DNA of 27,166 nucleotides from a virus, in the IMG/VR virus record IMGVR_UViG_3300048590_000038, positions 1-27,166 of that record; one strand, given 5' to 3'. The translations under genes and the position numbers were made by a program. The first letter of the stretch is position 1; each line of letters starts with the position of its first letter. Below are positions 20,190-26,949 of the stretch, piece after piece. The notes below the pieces were generated by a model. The model worked only from the letters and a program-made list of their open reading frames with translations, was not told the DNA's origin and searched no databases.

Positions 20190-20574
20190 CGCCGGGGTGG
20201 TAGACACCGGGGCTGCGTACAATCCTGAGAAGGCGTGGCGCAAGTATGGGGAGGGACCAGCTTGCGTGCTGCTACGGGACCCGACCTCGGCGTGGCGCTC
20301 TCTGGTCAAGCTGAACCACTCAGTCACTATGGAGGACGTGGGGGAGTGGGACAGGAAGCTGTACGACTTCGCCACGGGTAACAACCTGCCCGTGTTCTGG
20401 TACGAGGATATCTTCCATCCGTTGCGATCCAGCCTAGAGAGTCTGTGCCACCACATGAACTGTGAGTACGATTACATCTGGGCCGAGAACGCGAGGCAGC
20501 TGCACATCGAGCACCCGTACGGGCTCTATACACGGGAGGCGTGGGACCGATACACGACGTGGATAGATGCATGA
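20077..20574 (+). CDS. sulfotransferase-like P-loop protein
   Basis: 165 residues from GTG with GAGGGG upstream. The start PVVLALPRSGSAWLASYLGY carries the PAPS-binding P-loop (PRSGSAWL, 9-16), and VLLRDPTSAWRSL (about 65-76) matches the second phosphate-binding motif of sulfotransferases. It is short for the family (usually 250 or more residues), so the fold may be trimmed or it may bind a different nucleotide. If active it could sulfate a small molecule or surface glycan. It overlaps the 199-residue gene for 113 nt. Confidence 0.6.
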   Translation: MRPVVLALPRSGSAWLASYLGYLHDPILHRDPFLWGPNAGVVDTGAAYNPEKAWRKYGEGPACVLLRDPTSAWRSLVKLNHSVTMEDVGEWDRKLYDFATGNNLPVFWYEDIFHPLRSSLESLCHHMNCEYDYIWAENARQLHIEHPYGLYTREAWDRYTTWIDA

Positions 20575-20746
20575 GAGGTTCGCGCAGAAGATTGCAACGC
20601 ACCTGCACATCATGAAGTGGCGCAGAGGGGTGAAACCCGACGGCCTAGCTCAGTGGTTGGCAACCCGGTTCCCGAACCTGAGTCAGGAGGATGCGGCTCA
20701 GATCCGAGCCGCCCTGCCTGTCGGGTTCAACGGCACTAAGAAATAG
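20567..20746 (+). CDS. small basic protein, last gene of the rightward operon
   Basis: 59 residues from the ATG at 20567 (8-nt overlap with the previous gene; a nearby ATG at 20571 is in a frame that closes after 14 codons). Helical and basic (MHERFAQKIATHLHIMKWRR, PNLSQEDAAQIRAALP). No family is recognised. It ends 13 nt before the terminator hairpin, so it closes the transcript. The DNA at about 20642 resembles part of a tRNA D-arm but does not fold as a tRNA. Confidence 0.6.
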   Translation: MHERFAQKIATHLHIMKWRRGVKPDGLAQWLATRFPNLSQEDAAQIRAALPVGFNGTKK

Positions 20747-20759
20747 CGGCAAAGAAAAA

Positions 20760-20793
20760 GCCCCGCCATGTCATACGTATGACGTGGCGGGGC
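20760..20793. terminator. bidirectional terminator built around palindrome copy 9
   Basis: A 34-bp inverted repeat with 17-bp arms (GCCCCGCCATGTCATAC and its partner) and a single T/G mismatch. The inner 14 bp are the phage palindrome. On the - strand the stem is followed by CTTTTTCTTT, a strong T-tract; on the + strand by ATATCTTTAT, which is weaker. It lies exactly between the convergent replication and structural operons. Confidence 0.88.
20770..20783. repeat. palindrome copy 9, core of the convergent terminator
   Basis: Perfect GTCATACGTATGAC flanked by GC-rich arms. It is the only copy outside the protein-coding and start-site contexts and the last one seen; none occurs in the - strand structural region. 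Confidence 0.95.
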
Positions 20794-20799
20794 ATATCT

Positions 20800-21126
20800 T
20801 TATCTGACGGTCGCGCCTGTCTGGCGCTCAAGGTACTTGGCGTAGCAGCGGAAGGCTCCGTCGTGGTCAGGGTCCTCGTTCAAGACGAACACTTGGTACT
20901 GGTGGATCATCTCGTGGAGCATGACACCTAGCACGTCCTTGACGTGGGCAGATATCATGATCTTGTTGCGGATGATCTCGTCGTTCTCCGAGACGGTGAC
21001 GAGCAGGGTACCGTCGTACTTCTTGGCGCGGGTGATCCGGATGGCGGTCGGGGGCCGTAGCTTACCCCCGAACCACCTATCGTTGCACTCGTGCCAGATC
21101 TCCCACAGGGCGGAGACCCGCCGCAT
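20800..21126 (-). CDS. SprT-like zinc metalloprotein
   Basis: 108 residues, ATG at 21126 overlapping the stop of the tail-fibre gene (TAATG). The zinc motif HEMIHQ is at 71-76 (H71, E72, H75), with a third ligand likely at H88 in DPDHDGAF. The upstream part (ALWEIWHECNDRWFGGKLRP, IRITRAKKYDGTL) fits the SprT fold. SprT/Spartan domains are proteases or DNA-repair metalloproteins; a phage copy could cleave DNA-bound protein. It is the last gene of the leftward operon, directly before the terminator. A longer upstream frame exists but would lie inside the tail-fibre gene. Confidence 0.82.
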   Translation of the reverse strand: MRRVSALWEIWHECNDRWFGGKLRPPTAIRITRAKKYDGTLLVTVSENDEIIRNKIMISAHVKDVLGVMLHEMIHQYQVFVLNEDPDHDGAFRCYAKYLERQTGATVR

Positions 21127-22139
21127 TACACGTCCGAGACCGGGATCCAGCCGTCGTCGTCCGTGCGCCACTGCTTGCCAGCCGTGGCCGTGACCACGTA
21201 CACCGGGGTGTAGTCTACCCACGCCCGCAGCCCAGACACGCTGCTCAGGCCGGTAGTATGTAAGCATCCAGAGTCGTTGTAGGACCCCACGTCCGATGCT
21301 GCAACTTCCCCTTCTGGTACAGCTACAGGAATATAGTCCACCCACTTGCGCAGGCCGGACACAGACGAGAGAGCGTACACCTGCTTGGCAACGCGAAACG
21401 TACTCGCTACATCCGGGATCGTGATGGCCGGAGTGACATAGTCCTCCGTAAGGGCCGCCACCGTGGCGGCAAAGTCCGTGTCGTTCAGTGCGACGTTGTA
21501 CACAGCAAGCGCGGCCATCTGGCCGTTGAACTTGGCGTAGTTAGAGCGCATTATGGGAGCGGGAGTAGACGTGTCCCACCACATGGACCCGATAGCGGGG
21601 CTCGCCGTACCCTCGACACCATCTACTCCGACCTTAACAGTGCCTCCGTCGCCCGAGCATCGCATCGACAAGACGTGAGGCGTGGCCGCGGTGACGGCCT
21701 TAGCTCCGGATGTCTTCGGAGATCCGTCGTACACAAACGCGGTCATATTACCGTTCTGAGCTATTCTCCAGTCGAATAACCCGGACGGGTGGATCATCAA
21801 TTCGTAGCCTTCCGCCGTAGGAAGGGCAGCTAGCTGTACCACTAAGAACATAGTGAAGGCTTTACTAGCCGACGTTAAGTCACTATAGTTGGCGCTTAAA
21901 TCGAAGCCGTCGCTGTTCGCAGGAGTAAACTCGACTACTGGCCGTCCACCGAATCCGTCGACAAGCTGGGGCCGCTGCGCGTCAGCGGGGGCCTGAACAT
22001 AACGAGCATCAAGCTCGTTTACCCAGCGCCGAACTTCACTGCCCACAGACACCGCACCGGACCCGAGGCCCGTGAACATCTTAGTGGCGTAACTCGCCGC
22101 AGACAGATGGTAGACTAAGTTGGTTGTTGGAAGTGCCAC
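21126..22139 (-). CDS. tail fibre or receptor-binding protein with LamG-like domain
   Basis: 337 residues from GTG, with CGGAG overlapping the previous stop. The central part (about 90-240: AFTMFLVVQLA..., HVLSMRCSGDGGTVKVGVDG, GQMAALAVYNVALNDTDF) has the strand pattern of a concanavalin/LamG jelly roll, which binds glycans. Residues 257-274 and 298-315 are a repeat (LSSVSGLRKWVDYIPV / LSSVSGLRAWVDYTPV). No T7 gp17 N-terminal anchor domain is visible. Its place after the internal virion and lysis genes fits an adsorption protein, but head-fibre use is possible. Confidence 0.65.
   Translation of the reverse strand: MALPTTNLVYHLSAASYATKMFTGLGSGAVSVGSEVRRWVNELDARYVQAPADAQRPQLVDGFGGRPVVEFTPANSDGFDLSANYSDLTSASKAFTMFLVVQLAALPTAEGYELMIHPSGLFDWRIAQNGNMTAFVYDGSPKTSGAKAVTAATPHVLSMRCSGDGGTVKVGVDGVEGTASPAIGSMWWDTSTPAPIMRSNYAKFNGQMAALAVYNVALNDTDFAATVAALTEDYVTPAITIPDVASTFRVAKQVYALSSVSGLRKWVDYIPVAVPEGEVAASDVGSYNDSGCLHTTGLSSVSGLRAWVDYTPVYVVTATAGKQWRTDDDGWIPVSDV
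21195..21248 (-). repeat. second copy of the 18-residue repeat in the tail-fibre gene
   Basis: Encodes LSSVSGLRAWVDYTPVYV, 123 bp from the first copy. Confidence 0.8.
21318..21371 (-). repeat. first copy of the 18-residue repeat in the tail-fibre gene
   Basis: Encodes LSSVSGLRKWVDYIPVAV. The pair suggests tandem small modules near the C-terminus. Confidence 0.8.
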
Positions 22140-22142
22140 AGG

Positions 22143-22565
22143 TTACTCCGTGTCGAACTGTTGACGTCGCCACACGCGGATGCCGTACGTTGCTGTAAAG
22201 ACCAGCAGGATCAACCACTGGTACCACTGGGGCGTGGCCGTCAACGACGCAAAGCCGTTGGCCACTATCTCCGCACCGTCGAACCACTTTGTACGTACAA
22301 AGCTGAGGATGGACGGGATGCTCAGGATGATAAGTACGTACTCGTCTTTCCATCCGCTATTCTTGATCTGCTCGATCTCCCACGTGGCGTCCGCCGCAAG
22401 GCCGGCCTTGATCAAGTCCGCCTGCCTCTCCCCCTTAGCCGTCTCGAACTTCAGCTTGGCCTCGTGCTTAGCCGCGCTAAGCTCCGCCTTGCGGGTGAAG
22501 TACGTGGCCACCGGCTCCGCAATCCCCTTGCCCAACAGGGCCTTCATCACGTCTAGGACGTTCAT
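22143..22565 (-). CDS. holin (gene-transfer-agent / 3TM-type)
   Basis: 140 residues, ATG at 22565 overlapping the endolysin TGA. An N-terminal amphipathic, charged helical region (1-70) is followed by two strong transmembrane stretches near 76-90 (YVLIILSIPSILSFV) and 115-130 (WYQWLILLVFTATYGI), with a basic C-terminus (RVWRRQQ). The W-K-D-E-Y...I-P-S...P-Q-W-Y arrangement resembles the GTA-type 3TM holin family. It would form membrane pores to release the endolysin encoded just upstream, which has no signal peptide. Confidence 0.75.
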   Translation of the reverse strand: MNVLDVMKALLGKGIAEPVATYFTRKAELSAAKHEAKLKFETAKGERQADLIKAGLAADATWEIEQIKNSGWKDEYVLIILSIPSILSFVRTKWFDGAEIVANGFASLTATPQWYQWLILLVFTATYGIRVWRRQQFDTE

Positions 22566-22906
22566 CACTTCACCCCGTTGTGTTCAAAGCTGTAGTGGTT
22601 GCCGTCGTTGAAGCGACCGCCCCACCGTGCCAGTTCGTGCTGCTTCTCCCACCACTCCCCGAGGGGCTGGTGGTCCGACGTCTGCTCCAAGAACTCCCCG
22701 TCCTTGAACAGGTTGAGGTCTATGGCCAGACGGACCTTGTGCGCCGAGTTGGGGTGGGAGTACGATTTGCGTACCCCCAACGCCCCGTGTGCCCGAGGAT
22801 CCCGGTAGGCGTCGCCCAACGTGATCTCGTACCCCAGTTCGTGCGCCTTGTCGATCAGGCGCGCGACCAGCTTGGCGAACTCACTCTGCTTCTTTCTGAG
22901 ACTCAT
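22565..22906 (-). CDS. endolysin, M15-family L-Ala-D-Glu / D-Ala peptidase
   Basis: 113 residues from the ATG at 22906, two bases after the upstream stop. Peptidase M15/VanY motifs: GDAYRDPRAH near 31-40, SYSHPNSAHKVRLAID (H56, D63) near 48-63, and GGRFNDGNHYSFEHNG (H104) near 96-111, which give the zinc site. It cleaves peptidoglycan cross-link peptides. No signal peptide, so release depends on the adjacent holin. T7 itself uses an amidase, so this lysis module is of a different type. Confidence 0.88.
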   Translation of the reverse strand: MSLRKKQSEFAKLVARLIDKAHELGYEITLGDAYRDPRAHGALGVRKSYSHPNSAHKVRLAIDLNLFKDGEFLEQTSDHQPLGEWWEKQHELARWGGRFNDGNHYSFEHNGVK

Positions 22907-22908
22907 GA

Positions 22909-25440
22909 TTAGTAGTCGTCGCCCCATTCGGCTAAGTTCTGGTACTGGTTAGCAAGCTCGCCCCGGATCATCGCTTCCGCTAGAGCTTGCTTAGAGATAG
23001 CCGACGTGATGGGCTCCTCGGTGATGCCCGCGAACTCCCGGAGCATTTCCCTGTGAGACGTAGCGTCCCTCTTGAGGACCTTGTTCAGGACCTTCTCAGC
23101 CAGCTTGACCCGGAAGCCTGCCTGTGCGATCTCGTGGCCGACCAGATGCCGGTTGATGCCAGCAAGCGCCGTGTCGATGAGGCCGATAGGATCGCCCAGC
23201 TTGGTGTGCTCGGCCGCCCGAGCCGCGTGCTGGATGGACACGAGGTCCTTGTCCTTGATCCCCATGGCCTTGATCAACTCCGGGTTCTCCTTGCGGAAGC
23301 GCCGGATGTTGTTCGCCACAGCCCGATAGTTGCCCCGCGTTGGGTTCGGGTTGTCAAGCAACGGCTTCATCAGGTCGTACATTACCGAGCCCTGCACCGC
23401 GATCTTCATGTTCGGGGTGTTGCCGGTAAGCTGCATCAGATGGTCGTACAACCGACTAGCCTGCTTGCCTCCAAGCAACGAGCTAGTGCCAAGGATCGTA
23501 TCGGCCAACTTCTGCGGAGTCATGTCAGGGTCAGCGATGATATCGCGGACAGCCTTAAACTCGTTCCAGTTGTTCTTGTACGAGGAGTACGCGTCCTGCG
23601 CTTCCTTCCATGCCTGCCACGGGGCATCCAACCCCTGAGCCGCGTCAGCCTTGAACTGCTGGTCCAGCATCTCGTCCAGCTTCGTGCCGATACGGGAGAT
23701 AGCCGCGCCATCCGGATTATCCCGGTTGGCCTTGGCTGCCTTGATCAGCCGCTCCCGGATCGCCTGCAACTCGTTAAGCTGCTGGCGCTTGATCGGGATG
23801 TTCTTCGGAGCCGTGCGATAGCCCGTGCCCTTCTTGTTCAGCTGGGTGGTAATGCGGGTGTTCAGACCACGCAGATCCTCCAGCGCCGCCATGATGGGCT
23901 GGGACTCGAAGACCCGGAAGCCGTCAGCAGACAGTTCCTTGGCCAACAGGTCCGCAGTTCCGCCTGCCCACGACACGTCGGTGTAGTGCGGCTGGGCACG
24001 GAACTTGTCCCACAGGCGATTGACCAGAGACTTCTCACGTAGGCGGGCCGCGTTGGCTTCCTTCGAGATCATCTCAAAGCCAGCACCGCGCACAGGCGAG
24101 GACTGGCCCTCCGCCAAGCGGCGGACGGACTCGTGGATCTTGTCCCGGCGAAGCTCGATTCCTAGGGCCTTGGCGTTCTCCTGCAACTCTGCGGCGATCT
24201 TGTTGATCTTGGCCTGCTGCGCTGCACGTTCCGCCTGATTCGCGTGGATCTTGCCTAGCGTAGATTCGGCAGCTGTGGTCTTAGCGCCCTGCACGAGGCC
24301 CGCCGCTGCGCCCTTCACACCGCCACCCTTGGCGGCAGACGTAGCTAGGCCCGCCTTGATGCCTGCCTTGACGGAACCCGGACCCACCAGCATCAGGACC
24401 GCGTTAGCGCCGGTCTCGATGGCAGTAGCAGCGACCGGGTTGCCCCGCCCGAGGTACATGGAGGTGTCCTTAACCTTCTCGTCGACGGTCTCAGCCACCG
24501 GAGAGAGGAAGTTGAAGAACGCCTTTCCGTAGTCCGACTTCGGGCTCCACGTCATCGCGTCCTGCACGGTCTTGACGACCTTATCCGCGCCCTCCATCCC
24601 GACGAACGGTATGGCAGCTAGGCCGAGTAGGCCGCCGACAGCCATGCCGCCTACGCCCGTGATGGCCGTGGCCGCAACGTCGGCAGCGCCGACCGCAACC
24701 TTGCCCTTGCGGCTGATGGGGTCGAACTTGATCGGGCCTTCCGGCACGTTCTCGTAGTCGACCTGACCCGGCTCCGGCATAGTCTGCGTGGTGTAGGCAC
24801 GACGACTCGTGTCCTCGATGAAACGAGGACCGTAGTGGTTGGCTAGTTCAAGGTACTCGGCAGTCTCGTCGACCGGGCGCTGGCCAGCCAGCACCTTCTT
24901 AGCCTGCTCAGGACCGCCGTTGTAGTCCGCCAGCATGGCGTCCCAGTTGCCCTTGTACTGCTTCTCAAGGTAGTCGTAGTACTTGCTGGCAGCCTCCGCT
25001 GACTCACCGAAGTCAAAGCGGTTCTTCAACCCGAACAGCTTAGCTGTACTCGGGATGAATTGGTAGGCCCCCGCCGCGTTCTTAGGAGACAGCTGGTTAG
25101 AGCGCATACGCTCTGCGTTGCCGCGCCACTCAATCGTGGGGATCAAGCGCAGGAAGTGTTCCTTCTGCTTGTTACCACCAGCCTTCTCACGGATGATCGC
25201 GTCTTCGGTTTCGTTGAACTGGATCAGCCCCGCCCCAGTAACGGGGCGATTCTCTGCGGCAGTCTTAGGGCCGCCAGCACGCCGGGGCTGTGCCCGGATG
25301 CCCGCGTCCTCAGGATTGGCTGCCTTAGCCTTGGCCCACAGGGCCTTGGCCTTCGCCATGATGGTAGCTTGGTCGGCACCCTCCGGCCCTTGGAGCCGGA
25401 GTTCAGTACCGTCGGGAGCCTTGACTACGTACGTTTGCAT
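22909..25440 (-). CDS. large internal virion (ejection) protein with N-terminal lytic transglycosylase domain
   Basis: 843 residues from the ATG at 25440 (AGGTGG upstream). A lytic transglycosylase domain spans about 95-180: T-I-E-W-R (probable catalytic E104), SPKNAAGAYQFIPSTAKLFG, and LADYNGGPEQAKK. The rest is Ala/Lys-rich and helical; a hydrophobic glycine-rich stretch near 245-285 could cross a membrane. By analogy with T7 gp16 it is ejected into the host, opens the peptidoglycan and helps form the DNA conduit. It is shorter than T7 gp16 (about 1,300) but the arrangement is the same. Confidence 0.88.
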   Translation of the reverse strand: MQTYVVKAPDGTELRLQGPEGADQATIMAKAKALWAKAKAANPEDAGIRAQPRRAGGPKTAAENRPVTGAGLIQFNETEDAIIREKAGGNKQKEHFLRLIPTIEWRGNAERMRSNQLSPKNAAGAYQFIPSTAKLFGLKNRFDFGESAEAASKYYDYLEKQYKGNWDAMLADYNGGPEQAKKVLAGQRPVDETAEYLELANHYGPRFIEDTSRRAYTTQTMPEPGQVDYENVPEGPIKFDPISRKGKVAVGAADVAATAITGVGGMAVGGLLGLAAIPFVGMEGADKVVKTVQDAMTWSPKSDYGKAFFNFLSPVAETVDEKVKDTSMYLGRGNPVAATAIETGANAVLMLVGPGSVKAGIKAGLATSAAKGGGVKGAAAGLVQGAKTTAAESTLGKIHANQAERAAQQAKINKIAAELQENAKALGIELRRDKIHESVRRLAEGQSSPVRGAGFEMISKEANAARLREKSLVNRLWDKFRAQPHYTDVSWAGGTADLLAKELSADGFRVFESQPIMAALEDLRGLNTRITTQLNKKGTGYRTAPKNIPIKRQQLNELQAIRERLIKAAKANRDNPDGAAISRIGTKLDEMLDQQFKADAAQGLDAPWQAWKEAQDAYSSYKNNWNEFKAVRDIIADPDMTPQKLADTILGTSSLLGGKQASRLYDHLMQLTGNTPNMKIAVQGSVMYDLMKPLLDNPNPTRGNYRAVANNIRRFRKENPELIKAMGIKDKDLVSIQHAARAAEHTKLGDPIGLIDTALAGINRHLVGHEIAQAGFRVKLAEKVLNKVLKRDATSHREMLREFAGITEEPITSAISKQALAEAMIRGELANQYQNLAEWGDDY

Positions 25441-25452
25441 CAATCCACCTTG

Positions 25453-26949
25453 TTATGGGGCGATGGACAACTGCCACTCACCCTCGTCGTCAGTCACCGT
25501 GACCGGACGACCGCTATTGACCGGGGCTACCCCACGTGCAGTGGGAATCGCATACCCGCCAAACCGCTTGTCGAACTCGGCCCGCTTCCGAGCCGTGAGT
25601 TCTCTGCTCTCTGCCGACCAGATCCGGTCGTGCATACCAGCCGTCTGAGCCAGTGCCAGATCGTAGGATCGAGCCGCCCGGTTCACGTTGTCGTACAACG
25701 TAGCCTTGAGCTTCTCGGGATCCGCCAATCCCTGACCGGCAAGTTCCAGAGCGTTCTTGAAGTCCGCGTCCGAGTACCGGTTGTTGCCCGGCTCCTTCGA
25801 CCGCATGATCGCGTAGGCCACGTTCATGAGGTTCTGTCGAATGCGGATGGCGTCCTGACCTGTGAGCCGCAGGGCGTCAGGGATGTAGGCGTGAAGCACG
25901 CCGTCCACCTGTCTGCCGTACTTCTCAAGCAGGATCTTCTGCCCGCTACCACGCAGGTCTGCGTACTTCTTCTGGCCCTTCTTGCCGACCTCACCGGGAA
26001 TCTCGATCTCGACTGCGCCCGGAGCGATGCCGAACATCTTGCCGATGTTGTTCATCGTCGAGGTCATGTTGTCTGCGATCTCGACAGACTTAGCGGCGAC
26101 CGCTCCGCCGAAGCCTAGGACGTCAGTGCTCCCATCCCGCGCAGTCGCGTTGTCGATGATGTTCGCAACGTCCGTAACACCGTCGATCATCTCCACGAAG
26201 GCCGTCTGGATCTCTCGCTTCTTGCCAGCCTCGGAGTCGGTCATCATTAGCTCGACGCCTTCCCCGTTGGTCGACGTGAGCTCCTGCGGACGGATTGAGG
26301 TGTACTCCCCAGCCTGATAGATGACGTTCCCTTGGTTGTCCGTCATGTTGCCTTCGGAGTCGATCTTGAGGCGCTTGCCGGTGTTCGGGTTGTTGGCCCC
26401 GACCGGGAACACATCCTGCCACTCCTCTTGGCCCCACAGCCACTTCTGATGCTCGGCCTCCTCTGGTGCCATGTCGGCCTGCACTTCCTTGATACGCGAG
26501 TCGAAGCCGAGGTTCTTGAGTTCAAGCTGCTGCGCCTCGCGCTGCATCCGCTTGGTCTCGTACTGTTCCATGACCGAAGCACCGACGTCGGCCAGCCCGT
26601 TACGGAAGGCAGAGTCGGCAAGGAACTTCTGGTACTGGAGGGAGGCGTCGGTAGCCTTGGCGTCCGGGTTCTTGGCCCTCCACGCGTCCATCAACTGCGT
26701 CGCCTGCTTGGCCGTGTCGATCTTCCGCTGGTCTTGATCCGGGGTCTTGTACCCCCGATTCGCAAGGGCAGCCGCGAACAGGGCACCGCCCTGAGCGGCA
26801 CCCGCTGCCGAGCCACGGTAGCCCAGCCCACCAGCCAACTCAAGGTTGCGCTGCTGGTTCAGGAGAAGGTCTTGCTCCTTCATCTTGGCCGGGTCGAGAT
26901 CCAAGCCGAACTGCGAGAGCAGACCCGGATACATCTGAGGAGTCGCCAT
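25453..26949 (-). CDS. internal virion protein, gp15-like by position
   Basis: 498 residues, ATG overlapping the previous stop (TAATG). Mainly helical, Ala/Gln/Lys-rich, without a recognised domain; a glycine-rich stretch near 40-60 and a middle beta-containing region. It stands between a small Gly-rich protein and the transglycosylase protein, the same order as T7 genes 14, 15 and 16, so it is probably the gp15-type core or ejection protein. The function is assigned by context only. Confidence 0.65.
   Translation of the reverse strand: MATPQMYPGLLSQFGLDLDPAKMKEQDLLLNQQRNLELAGGLGYRGSAAGAAQGGALFAAALANRGYKTPDQDQRKIDTAKQATQLMDAWRAKNPDAKATDASLQYQKFLADSAFRNGLADVGASVMEQYETKRMQREAQQLELKNLGFDSRIKEVQADMAPEEAEHQKWLWGQEEWQDVFPVGANNPNTGKRLKIDSEGNMTDNQGNVIYQAGEYTSIRPQELTSTNGEGVELMMTDSEAGKKREIQTAFVEMIDGVTDVANIIDNATARDGSTDVLGFGGAVAAKSVEIADNMTSTMNNIGKMFGIAPGAVEIEIPGEVGKKGQKKYADLRGSGQKILLEKYGRQVDGVLHAYIPDALRLTGQDAIRIRQNLMNVAYAIMRSKEPGNNRYSDADFKNALELAGQGLADPEKLKATLYDNVNRAARSYDLALAQTAGMHDRIWSAESRELTARKRAEFDKRFGGYAIPTARGVAPVNSGRPVTVTDDEGEWQLSIAP

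Noticed and set aside
20640-20715. tRNA-like segment (CTAGCTCAGTGGTTGG)
   Set aside because: The D-arm-like sequence is present, but the GCTC has no pairing GAGC after the loop, there is no anticodon stem or acceptor stem, and the stretch is inside a good coding frame.
368-20783. Reading the palindromes as ParB parS sites
   Set aside because: The 16-mer matches the parS consensus TGTTTCACGTGAAACA at 10 of 16 positions, but the arms differ, no ParA/ParB gene is visible, and the start-site register is not typical of parS.
22287-22302. Perfect 16-bp palindrome CTTTGTACGTACAAAG
   Set aside because: Single occurrence, inside the holin gene, different sequence from the repeat family. It resembles some bacterial operators by chance; no context supports a role.
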